Below are positions 1-10,919 of a stretch of DNA of 60,000 nt, in pieces. The position numbers and the translations under genes are program-made. Location: assembly GCF_932526225.1 (NCBI RefSeq), contig NC_064035.1, positions 7,503,501 through 7,563,500 on the forward strand, given 5' to 3'. Position 1 is the first letter of the stretch, and each line of letters opens with the position of its first letter. The DNA is from Nematostella vectensis (lineage: Eukaryota; Cnidaria; Anthozoa; Actiniaria; Edwardsiidae). Below the pieces are notes generated by a model that was not told where the DNA came from, did no database searches, and saw nothing but the letters and a program-made list of their open reading frames with translations.

Positions 1-8
1 GGTATCAC

Positions 9-51
9 CTGGGAGCCAGTATGTCCATCTCAACCACATAAAGCATTGGTC
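9..51 (-). CDS. Candidate internal exon of an unidentified gene running off the left edge
   Basis: Read on the minus strand, a pyrimidine-rich tract ending in CTAG precedes 43 open bases that end at CAG|GTGATA, a plausible splice donor. One frame reads PMLYVVEMDILAP, which looks protein-like but matches no family I recognise. Such a short stretch could be open by chance. The exon might belong with the candidate first exon at 912-959, but nothing in the window proves the join. Treat it as a weak call. Confidence 0.25.
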
Positions 52-911
52 CTAGGGAGAGAGGCCAAAACCGTAATCATACCTAGAATAAAAAATGTGA
101 TACTGAACATATAATTGAACTGTAGACCTTGATATAGCTAAACTTTACCAACCAATACACAAGCACCAAGAACCAGGGTCAGAAAAACAGCTAACAGTAA
201 CAACAATAAAAGTTAATAAAAGAGTTTTATCATCCCAACAATAATAGTTATAACATCTAAACATTAATTACAAAAATGACATGAATTACTGTGTAAGTAA
301 CTAGCTTCAACCGAACTTGAATATACATATCAGTAATCTTTTTTTTCCTATTCAATAAGTAATAAGTACTAATAGTTTAGTAGAAGGAGACAACCGTTCT
401 GAAAAGAACAGTTAAACGCTGCGTTCGCCCAAATTTCCGAATCTTCTTTCACAAGATAAGCTGGTCAATATCTTTGGCGACCTTAGAGGTTTTATTTAGT
501 CAGAGATTTTAATAATAATAACGATACAGAAAATTGGTGACATTGCTACAACAGTACCTCGGCTGGTTCCGGAAATCTCACCCGCTGTTTACTTCAAAAT
601 CTGATACCAGGTGAGGCAAAAAGTCCATAGCCGTAGTAGCTAGTCAGTAATGAAGTCATAATAAAGTTAAACTATTTTCAGAGTGATCTCATAGGAACAG
701 TTAAGCTGATCTTGATGATTTTCTTTACAAAACAATGTCTTCATGCTTGTTTTCGCGCGCCATGTTGCTGTCATTCTTCTCATTGATAGCAGAAAATCCG
801 GAAAATGTTCAGCGATTCGGTAGCAGATTGCCTTTTGAATCCTTCCAAGGCGTTTCTTAGTTAAATCACATAGGAAATATCAGTTCGTTATGTTTTAATT
901 TGCTTTTTTAC

Positions 912-959
912 CGGCATAAAATTAGCCAAATTCCGGCCAACTATCGTGAAATCCGCCAT
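912..959 (-). CDS. Candidate first coding exon (short, unidentified)
   Basis: The minus strand has an ATG in the ATGGCGG context common at animal start codons. It opens a 16-codon stretch, MADFTIVGRNLANFMP, that ends at a possible donor (CCG|GTAAAA). Without splicing, the frame stops a few codons later. An NRF1-like palindrome lies 31 bases upstream on the same strand, as expected for a housekeeping promoter. No family is recognised. It may be the 5' end of the gene whose candidate exon lies at 9-51. Confidence 0.25.
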
Positions 960-989
960 GCTCGAATTCGCTAGTCGCGCTTTGACAAC

Positions 990-999
990 TGCGCATGCG
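990..999. promoter_or_regulatory. NRF1-like palindrome (TGCGCATGCG)
   Basis: The self-complementary core GCGCATGC resembles the nuclear respiratory factor 1 site of animal housekeeping promoters. It sits just upstream of the candidate minus-strand start codon at 959, in a short stretch richer in CG than its surroundings. Function is inferred from motif and position only. Confidence 0.3.
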
Positions 1000-1539
1000 T
1001 GACATTTTTTGACCCTGTCCTATGAAACACATTTTACATGTTATTTTAAAAGATTTGGAGCGTTGTTGCTATTTAAATCAACTCGCCGCGTTGGATCAAC
1101 TCGTACCTGGATCAAAATCTATTATTTATAGCTGGATCGCAAACAGGAAAAAAGGATTAGATTAAATACGTTAAGTATGACCTGTATATCATTATTGGGT
1201 CTCTATAAGCATGCGCATACCGGGGCACATGTACCCTTTAAGTTTTGTCAACCTATTGGCTTAGGTCTTTTTACGAGTTGAACAACTTTTGAGTTGTTTA
1301 AAAACCTGGGTTTGCATCGACTTTCAGACGTCTTCAAGGACTAGGCCCTTTTCTAGTATAACATTTACATTACCCCTACGCTGGCAAAATAAATATTTTT
1401 TTGAAAACACCTTGGGGAACATTATGAGCTTTGAATTTCGGTTCTAGACTTCGAATGCTCATATTTGCACACTGTGCCACGACGTGCCAGAGTCGCATTA
1501 TCTTGCCGCTCTAGAAAAGTTCGGCGTCAGATAATACGT

Positions 1540-1787
1540 CCTGTGTCAAATTCTACCTTCACCGTACTTTCAGGATATTTAACGAACAATCCCTATCCGC
1601 AACAAAAGGATTTTTTTCATTGTTTCCTCTTAAACATGCTAAGGTCAGCCATCTCATGTATACCCTGTGTCAAATTCTGCCCTCACCCTACTTTCAGGAT
1701 ATTTAACGAACAATCCCTACCCGCACCAAAGCTTTTTTTTCAGTGTTTGAACATGCTAAGGTCAGCCCTATCATGTATACAGTACCC
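1540..1787. repeat. 124-bp tandem duplication, two copies
   Basis: The segment beginning CCTGTGTCAAATTCT at 1540 recurs at 1664, giving a period of 124. Each copy contains CAGGATATTTAACGAACAAT and ends near CATGCTAAGGTCAGCC. Copies differ by scattered substitutions and small indels, so the duplication is not brand new. Confidence 0.85.
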
Positions 1788-2666
1788 TGTGGACCAGAGG
1801 CAAATTGCCTACAAAAATGTTTGTTGACAGATTTCAAAATATTCACCCCGTGTATGATTATTTTAGTATGTTGTTTAGCACATTCCATTGACCAATATTG
1901 TAGCGAGAAGGCTTTTTTTGCAATTAAAATATAATGACTAAAATTATTACTCCTGCCTGCGGTAGCTATAGTCACCATTCCGTGATAGCGCAACTTAAAA
2001 CATTTAAATCACCATAGAACAACACGGAATGGCACGGGGAGAAAAAAAAACACACCGTTTATATCACAACTATTATAACAGCAGGCAATGTTAGTAGAAA
2101 ACAAAAATTCTACGTTTTTAGTGTTTTGTTTAAAATTTAAGATGTGATGCGAGTATAGCTAAAGAGCGATTCGTTACGAAGGCAGAATATCGCTTTCTTT
2201 ATAGGTGCTTCGACCAGCATATCAGTAAAAGAGGAAGAAAACGAGAAATACATACAGTATTATTTATCGCTTGAGTCGGTACACGTTAGCTTATAGTCGG
2301 CTTAAAGGGATTTGCATTGCAAACCACTACTAATAAGATTCACTCAACTTTCAATCATGCTAGTATATAGCTGGTGAGATAACGTAAAAAAACAGCACTT
2401 TCTTTTATAGAGCCGAAAATGGGTATTTGTAAAACACAAGTCTTGATGAAGGACCATGAAAGACCATGAAAGATAAATGTGTCGTCTTGTCAAAGGGTGT
2501 GCAAAAATTGCAAAATCTTAGCTAGATAACAACTCAACCCTAGTCTAAATATTTACTGTGTCGGTGCTACGTGCTGGAGTGTGTCAATAAAGTCTTAGAA
2601 TTCCAAAAAAAGCGTGACAGTACCCTTTTCGCCTGTGTATTTTGTCAACCAATTGGCACTTGCCCA

Positions 2667-2985
2667 GACGTGAAGACCCTTTTGGGGGTGATAGTCTTCA
2701 GGGGCGGGCAGCTGGCCAAAATGTAAGAGAAGGGGGGGGGGAGCACGCAGCATGTTCTCCCGAGAGGGGAGGGCAGGGACGTGAAGACCCTTTTTGGGGC
2801 GATAGTCTTCAGGGGCGAGCAGCTGGCCAAAATGTAAGAGAAGGGGGGGAGCACGCAGCATGTTCTCCCGAGAGGGTAGGGCAGGGACGTGAAGACCCTT
2901 TTTGGGGCGATAGTCTTCAGGGGCGGGCAGCTGGCCAAAATGTAAGAGAAGGGGGGAGCACGCAGCATGTTCTCCCGAGAAACAT
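2667..2985. repeat. Three-copy tandem repeat of about 110 bp
   Basis: Copies start with GACGTGAAGACCC at 2667, 2778 and 2886, so spacings are 111 and 108 bases. The length difference comes mainly from a G-run that shrinks from copy to copy. Each copy carries AGTCTTCAGGGGCG and CACGCAGCATGTTCTCCCG. The array is open in more than one frame, which creates false ORFs on both strands. Confidence 0.9.
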
Positions 2986-3605
2986 TAGACGAAATTCTAT
3001 AAATTTAGTAAAATCCATTGAAAATAGTATCAGTTTCTTTAAGAAGAAAGGCAGACAAAAATATTCGTGCACCCCAAAATTTGTGTTCAGTCAGGAGTAA
3101 ACTGGGGAGGTTACACAAAATAGAACGCCTAATTATATCTCGGGGGTAGTTCCCCATGCCCGTGATGTAATGTGCGTCTTTACGCTGGATACGAATCATA
3201 GGGGGTGCCACTTAAAAGTATCACAAAAGTAAGAATAACACAAACAGCTTTGTTTAAGCTATATATTATGTTGAAAAAAAGAATCAACAAGGTAGCAATA
3301 AACTGGCCGTTGGTCAAGAAGAACTGCTTTTTAGTAGAAAAAGAGGCTAGTATAGCACCAATACTGCAGGAAATTATGCCAGAGACGGACAGATCTAGTT
3401 TTCCAAAAAGGAAAAAGGGGAGTGGTCACCGAATGGGTGTGTCTACCCTCATCTTTTTCTAGTTTCTATGCATATCCAGTTTTGGCAGCCCAAAGCAGGA
3501 GAAAAAAGGTGGAAGAAAGGTTCAAACCTCTCAAAGCACCTGCCCCTCTGTGGTTCAGTTTTTTCTTCGTTCTTCTCCCACACGCTTTATGAGAAGAGCG
3601 AGTTA

Positions 3606-4712
3606 TTAGATGTCCCTTGGCTCAGAAGAGTCAGGTTTTAATGCAGCTTCTTGTAAAGAGTAAAGCTGGCCCAGCTGTTCCTCTGTGAGACTCTCAATGT
3701 GTTCGTCCTTCAAATCCTTTCCTAAAACGTTCAGCTGCTGTGAGTTTACTTGCTGTTCTATCGTGTCTGCATATATCTGAAATAAGGAAGAACCAAGGAG
3801 AAAAGTAAAAATTAATTCTTAATGGTCAGATGAGAGGGAACTCCCTTTTTAAATGCAAGCTTAGTCCCTTTATTGGAAAATTAACCTTTGTCTAGTGAGC
3901 AGGGGCAGGAACCTAGTTTAAAATTCTGATTATCGGCCTGAAATTACAGAACTTTACAGATGGTCTACATTGCACAACTTTGTGGGTACCAGGGGTGGAT
4001 CCATGAACACCAAAAAGGGGGGGGCCAAAACAATGGTTTCAAGAAACGGGGGCCAGATTCATAATACTTCTGTGGATCTTCTTAAACCTTTTATGTTATT
4101 TGTTGGCCAAATATCTGAAAATATGGGGGCCGGGGCCTTTTTGCCCATCCCTAGATCTGCCACTGGGTACACACAGCTGTAGGGTACAAGCCCCCTAGCT
4201 AAAGCTGTTTTATGTTGTGATTGTCTGGAACTTAACAAGCTTGTAAATTTAAGTCATTCACACATTGTTCCAGTGGTATTATGGAATGAGTGAAACAACT
4301 ACTTGTCTTTCAGATTAGACAAATTTTTTCTTAAGAATTTTCAAGACATACAAGCAAATTGATAGATGTTTTCAGAGCTGTAGCAGACCTCAAAATATTA
4401 TGTTTTTCTGGGGGGGGGGGGGGGGGGCACATTATAGAAGGAGGCATAGCCACACTGGTCATGTCCTTCTAAATTTTTAAATATTGGGGGAAGGCCTCAG
4501 TCCTGCTACTGTCCTGGTTTTTTAGAGTCATCTACCTTCCACTCTTGCATAAATCTAACAGCCTGTTCTTGTGATGCTTTCTTGTGTCGGCGAAACTCAT
4601 CTTTGGCATACTGATCTCCAAGAGCCTTAATCTCTAAAGGAAGTTTCCTATGCAATTTCAAAACTCTTCGGTAAAGAGCTTGGATAGCAAGTGTGTGCCT
4701 TGGGAGACTCAT
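3606..4712 (-). CDS. SDHAF3: Succinate dehydrogenase assembly factor 3 (LYR-motif, ACN9 family), two coding exons
   Basis: SDHAF3 is a small mitochondrial matrix protein that helps mature the iron-sulphur subunit of succinate dehydrogenase (complex II). Coding exons on the minus strand are 4712-4536 (59 codons) and 3776-3606 (56 codons plus stop), giving 115 residues against about 125 in human. The start MSLPRHTLAIQALYRR carries the LYR tripeptide at residues 13-15. The block LGDQYAKDEFRRHK and the following FMQEWK are the family signature. Exon 2 continues with EQLGQLYSLQEAA, which matches the family C-terminus. The intron has donor AAG|GTAGAT and acceptor TTTCAG|ATATAT and joins in phase 0. 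No cleavable transit peptide is obvious, as is common for LYR proteins. It is transcribed away from the DGK gene. UTR limits are unknown. Confidence 0.93.
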
Positions 4713-5688
4713 TAAAAAATAACAGAACCTGAAAATACAAATAGTTTGTGATACAATTTAAGTACGCACATCTAAGGGAGTGTTCATTAAAGCCTAGGAG
4801 TGGGGGGGGGGGGGGGAGGGAAATATTTATAGGCCCTTTATAAGGAGGGCTCTTGATTTTTTTAAGAGTTCTAATGATATTAGAACTTAAAGGGAAAACA
4901 AGAAATCCAGACATGGAGAGCTGGAGTAAACTTCCACCAAATGTCATTCAACATCCTTTAGAACTATTTAGTACTTGTCATTTTAAATGACAATAATATT
5001 TTTAACTGAAGGGGGAGTTCTGAAAAGTCAATGCACAGTAATAGGTAACATATGGAAAAAAAGTATAATATCTTACAATCCTTTTTGGCAGCACCATGTG
5101 TGTGCTAATGTGTGTTATTTAGCTATGTGTCTGCTCAAGGTTCCACTGTACTTAGCTTATCTATTTTACCATTACTTTTTTAATTTAAAATTTATAATCC
5201 TAGGAATCCTAGAAATTTTCTCATAAAACATAATTTTTAATAATTCTGGTTCAGAGTTGATAAGAGTCAATGAGAGTTCAAGTCTTTCTAGCTCTCGCAA
5301 AAACTGCTAAAAAAACTGCTTACCCGAAAGACTCTAAACAATGCTCATTTATGCGATTAAACAGCAACAACCCTCACAGGGGCAGAAGAGGGGCAGGGGG
5401 GTGCCAGCCCCCACTCTTGAACGGATGTTTCTTTATATATAAATGTTTTTTTTAAACCAACAATGGGTTTTAAGTGGTACATATGCAACAGAGGAAAAAT
5501 TTGTTGAACAGTTTAAAATCCTGTGCATAAAAAACTAGGTTATCCCCCCGCGCTTTTAAAAATAGCGCTGAAGAGTTCGAAAACACCACCCACACTTCCC
5601 CCCTAAACCATCAACCACCCCTCCCCCTAAAACCACCAACCCCCCACTCCACCGAAAACCATTACCCACCCCTCACCCCCAACTTTCG

Positions 5689-5724
<36 letters not shown>

Positions 5725-6598
5725 ACATACACACACACACACTTATGGGACCGCTCTGCCACCCCTGTCTTATTGACTCTCATGTGGAATTCAAACATGT
5801 TCAAAGTGAAGGGGAGTCGATAAGAGTGTGTGAGAGGGCTAGATCAAACGATCATAAAGAGCTGAAACTCTCATCTCCGTTTGATCGAGCCTATGTACTT
5901 TTAATACTTAAGTATTATGCAATCGTCAATGTTCCTAATTTCTTAATGCGCCGTAATGCATACTATGATCATATATTTTGTATGTCGGTAAAAACATTTC
6001 CAAGGTGGAACATAACCACTTTGAATTCAAAAGCGGTTCTCGATACAGTATGATTGTTAAAGGTCCTTGTCAAATGGTTCCTTACCGGCGACTTGATATT
6101 TTAGCACTCTAAACGCTTGGCAGTAATCAACTAAATTGATTTCAAACTATTCCTTTGGGATTCAGTTGTTGGACTTTTCTCGTTACAGATCAGAACTCAA
6201 TCGTGGGAGTACAAAACCAAGAAAATTATGAACAAATTTCCATTTGCGATCTTTTCACCTTTTGAACATCTCCGCGAAAAAGTTGAATGGTGGATATATT
6301 GCATGAATGGTCAGGCGTTCCTGGTCGTGGTCCCCAGTCCCCTTAGGCGTGGTTGTTTATGTTGAATGGAATGAGTCAGTCCGCGGTGCCAGTCAAACAA
6401 CCTTAGATATGAGCTCTAGGGATAGAATACATCTGAATATATTTACAAAACTAATAATGTATTACGGCCAGGTGAAGGGCTTTGTGGCTCGCCAGCAGTT
6501 GGGGCTGCTTTCTCTCCAAAATGTTTTTTGAGATTGCTGGAATGGCCGATCAACAGAGGCATGTAATAGTACGCTAAGGGCTGTTGGATTTATCAAAT
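4713..6598. other. Intergenic region between SDHAF3 and DGK (divergent genes)
   Basis: The two genes point away from each other, so both promoters should lie here. Visible content is a G-run near 4802-4815, a C-run of about 40 bases at 5690-5725 followed by a CA microsatellite, and a possible MITE-like segment at 5770-5900 related to one near 33330-33440. No TATA box or other clear core-promoter motif decides either start site. Confidence 0.5.
5770..5900. mobile_element. Second copy of the CTCTCATC/GTTTGATC MITE-like family
   Basis: TGTTCAAAGTGAAGGGGAGT, TAAGAGTGTGTGAGAGGG and AACTCTCATCTCCGTTTGAT match 33328-33430 in order. It lies in the SDHAF3-DGK intergenic region next to a long C-run. 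Confidence 0.5.
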
Positions 6599-9500
6599 AT
6601 GGCGGAGCAACATACACAATCTACCTCAAATGCGAGTAGTGTTTGGAATCGCCTGCCACCGGAGGAGTTCCAACAGCTTCAGGAATACACTAAATGTAAG
6701 CATCCACTGTCGTTGCTATTTTCCCGGCTAGCCATGCCGTCTGAATCTTGCCTCGAAATTGGGATTTGTGGTGGTTTGATGAAATTTGCCCTTGCCCTTA
6801 TAGCTATCGGCAAGTCGTTTCCGAAAGGAGGAAAGAACGAGTTGTAGAAAATCGTGCGCACTCAGAAGATAGACCTGCCCTTTAACGCTCCTTTAATCAT
6901 AAAACGAACAATTCCTTTGGGAAATCAGGATGGTATTTTTACGCAAGACATATTTTAATCGCCGTCAAACCACTGCCGTTTGTTTATATCCTGGTAAATT
7001 TCAATGGGAGATTTAGAACGTAGTATATTTGCTATACTCGCGGATGATCGTGTCTCTTGGCATAGGTCTAAAGTCGTTTTTCTTTGATAGGGTCGTAGTG
7101 TATAACTGGCGTATTTTTGTAGGTTAGGCCATTTACTAGTAAACTAACCGAAGAAGTTTCCAGAGAGAAATGTGAAATCAACTCTACGATAGGAAGCAAA
7201 TTGGGACGGAGTGATCAACTTCCTTAAAAACCATTTAAGGAGACTCACGGGCCTGGATTAGTATTCACTCTCATCTACCTCGGTTGAAATTCTCATTTCA
7301 CGTTTATAAACAATTCTTTCCGTAATTACAGTTTTTGCCGCAAATTATACATTCGATTATAGGAGGCAACTCTCGTCAATTTTAATCTATGTCGCCCTAG
7401 CGCAAGATTTTTCTTCTAGATGGGAAATAGAGCGTAGGCTCGCTGACCTACTGCCAGCACTAGTGTGCTATATGTTTACATTCTATCTCGAGTAGTAAGC
7501 CGCCGTAGACATGTGTGGCTATTCTCATAACTGAAATGAAGGGATAGAGTCAGTCTGTAGCCGTGATAAATGATACAGCCAAAAACGTAAAGGATACGAA
7601 AATGCGAAATTGTCTAATTGTGCAGTTTAACTCTCGACAATGAGATCTAAAAAAACGCATTCAAGATGGCATGAAATAGCTTGATCTGGCATTAAATACT
7701 GACTTTTGAATCATTTAAGCACTGTCTTTGCATATTCTTTTGGATATTTAATTTTTCATGATAATAACTGCCGTTAGGCAAGAAGATTGTCTGATTTTTT
7801 TTTCAAATGTAAGCGCGACGTGACTCTTTTTGATTCCCAAAACATTTGACCACAAAAGTTGATTCTCGATATCACACTTATAAAAGCTAAACCGACTTTT
7901 TACTCAGAAGCTAGTTCATATATTTATATAATGTCGTGCCATTTTGAAAATATTTGAATATTAAAATCTCATATCTAGTTTTATGATAGTTCATTGCACT
8001 ATTTTGGGTTCACTAGTTCTAAATAATCTGAAATATTTTTTTGGGAACGCTCTATTGGCGTTAGTGGAGTGCACCTATGGAAAACCCTAACTGCCAGGGT
8101 TCTTAATATGAGTAAAAATGTATAAGTGCCGAATCATAAAATATTTATTCTTTCTGGCAGATAAACAGTGAATTACAAATAAAACTTACTTTTATCGACA
8201 TAAAGTACTGGTTTATTTCGTGAAATAGTCTATAGACTGCTGTCGTTGGTAGAAAAATGTCTGTGCTGAAGAACTGTTTTAAAGAATTTGTGCAATCTGA
8301 ATTTTAAGATATGATTCTGATTTTAGTGATAATGATGTCGACAGAACGAACACAGTCGTGTTTTTTAATAAATGCGAACAATGTTGAAGATATTTCTATT
8401 TTTACATTTCTGATTGTAAACCTTAGATACGTAGTATCATAATTTGTTTTGAAATACTGAAATCGTTGCCATTTTTTCATTTATTCCCTAGTCATTAGCC
8501 TATTTTGTTTACTGTTCTTTTGATGTAGATTAATATTACCTTGTTTGACTAGAGCACTTGATAAATGAATTTTCATATTCAAATTTACGTTTTGTTATTT
8601 TACTGTATGTCCATTTTAGACCGTTATTTGTCATAATGTTGTGATCCACAGTTGCTGTAATAAAACTGGCAATTTTACCAACCGTTACCCTATAGAAAGT
8701 CCCTGTTTGTTGCAGGCCCCTGTGTGAGTTATCCTCAACAATATGGCTTTTCCCCCTTGTAATTGCAAGATTACATTTCCTCAAAATTCAACCAATAGCA
8801 GACATTACTGCATGTGTTGTTGTGTGTTCAGCAATCCTATTGGCCAGGGGACCATTTCATTGTGTATTATTTCACAGTCTTTTTGCATATACTTAGCATT
8901 GGGTGTAAAATGAATTTAAAGCCCAAAAATATGGCTAGGTTTGATAACAGTACTTTTGGGGGAATTTAACAAAATATTTGCGGTTTTGAGGCCAGTTTTG
9001 ATGCTATTGGTGCAAATGGGAACCGAATACAGGTCTGCCTGCAAGCAATCTATGGGACAAAAAATGTATTCGCTTAGATACTTTGTCAGTATATAAGAAT
9101 AATCATGGATGATGGGATTCCTACACCAGACACTAAAGTTAAAGCTATTATTGATACACTGAAAAAGTGTAAGTTGAATGTTCATGTGATATTTTGTGGT
9201 TCTATATTGACAGTGTATTCTCATATTTTTGTATAGGATATTAGATATTCTAGTCAGAAAAGTTTCTTCTCATTATATATTCAATCTCATCTTATTTCTT
9301 TTTTTCTATCTCCGTTCACTATTGCTTTATTTTTTCATAGATTCAAATACCAGCCGTTTAACTGATGTTTTAAAGCAATTCCGAGATGGTGTCTATCCAA
9401 AATATAACCCAGAACAGGTAGGTATTATATCAAGAGAAATGTGAAGCTCCAGATTCAAATCCAGCTGGCTCTATTCAACGTACTAAAATCTAAATTTACC

Positions 9501-10919
9501 ATGTTACTTTTATTTCCATTTTTATGTCTATTTCATTCCTTATTTCAAAATTCTATTTTTCATGTTTTCTTATGTTTCTGATCTAGCAGGAAGCTTTTAA
9601 GTGTAGATTAGATGGCGTATTTCATTTTGTTGAGTATTCATTAGGAAAAAGGCAAACTGATAAATAATTATATGGTTATTTTTTTGGAATAAATTAAGTA
9701 TTTAGTCTAACACTTCCAGTTATATCTGATGTTTGAAATACCTAGGAATTGTTTTTTTCTCTTAATTCCTGAGAAAAAGTGTCACTTGTCTTAAATGTAA
9801 CTTTATACCACTTTAGCTAAAATGTTACTTGTTATTTGTCATATAATGAAAATCAGTTCCAATTTAATTATGCATTTGAATTACTCTAAGCAGCATGTTG
9901 GTGTATAGTAAATATGACTAGCTGTGAGACTCCCTTTACTATGATGACTATCTATACCCTTTATTTTATATTGCTTATGAATAATTATATTTGTGTTAAA
10001 AAAAACAAGAATATATTTCTATATTCCTGGCTCCTTAGCACTTATTTTTACTGAATACATGTAGTTAAATAAAGTGAGAGAACTAGGATTTTCCCTATTT
10101 TATTTGTCCCCTTGATACACTTCCTTGATTCATCTTATTTTTTTATTAAAATAGTGGAATTTGTTGTTATTAGATTCTAGCTCAATTCAAATGGGGTCTT
10201 TACTGTTTGTGGGCTCTATTTCTATTATTCTATCATTAAATAGTTTACTGAATGTAATAATCCAATTTTATTCATAATAAAAAAGTCACTCTGATTTAAT
10301 GCATGATAAATCATGGAATGATTCCACAAAGTGATGTATATTGTGTCTTTTGTATGTTGTGCATCATAAATTCTGGTTTTTATTAAACTTATATGCAGTT
10401 CTTATGTAAATGTTCAGATTATAGAAAGTAATAAACAATAATTATTATATTATTATATTAAATTTATTATAATTTTTATTCTTTCATTATTTAAAAGCTT
10501 ATTCTTTTCAAGTTATAATAAAATTAGCTACTAAGTATGTAGTTAGAATTATACAGTCGTTAACAAAAATGTTGACCCAGCCAGAAATAGATACCTTTTG
10601 TCTCGTCTTATGAAAATAGAAAGCAAAGGCATATTCTTGTACCAAACATGTTATTTACCCATTTTCATGCAAGGCCTTGTTTTCTTGCAGCCTATGGACT
10701 ATGAGGGCTTTAAGTTTTTCATGTCTGCTTATCTTGGTGATGATGTTAGTGAGGAGCTATGCAAGCATCTTTTCTGGGCTTTTCACAAGGAGGTACCCGT
10801 CTCTAGCCTCCACTCACCTTCCCTTTCTGTTGGTATCTCACAAACAATTCTGGACAGTATGGCTGTTTCTGGATCCAATTCACAGCAAGATATATCGAAG
10901 CCAGACCCAAACAGAAGAG
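6599..10919 (+). CDS. DGKB: DGK exons 1-3: N-terminal recoverin-homology (RVH) domain
   Basis: Exons 6599-6695, 9341-9417 and 10691-10919 encode residues 1-134. The run [18 protein letters not shown], then LTDVLKQF, then [15 protein letters not shown] and [12 protein letters not shown] aligns with the RVH domain found only in type I DGKs, where it cooperates with the EF hands in calcium control. Exon 1 starts ATGGCGGAG and its last base joins exon 2 to make a Tyr codon. Exon 3 has an earlier possible donor right after HKE (GAG|GTACCC, 10790). Using it would drop about 43 serine-rich residues, but the later donor (GAG|GTATGC) is stronger and matches the phase of exon 4. Confidence 0.9.

Larger units (their letters stand above)
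1000..3605. other. Intergenic stretch without a recognisable gene
   Basis: No open stretch here looks like a conserved protein. It holds a 124-bp tandem duplication (1540-1787) and a three-copy repeat of about 110 bp (2667-2985). The 152-residue reading frame over the second repeat is just repeat translated three times. The remainder is AT-rich with scattered homopolymer runs. The 3' UTR of SDHAF3 should extend leftwards from 3606 into this region. Confidence 0.5.

Noticed and set aside
3500-3540. GGTTCAAACC motif resembling a tRNA T-arm
   Set aside because: No matching acceptor stem, D-arm or anticodon arm could be built around it.
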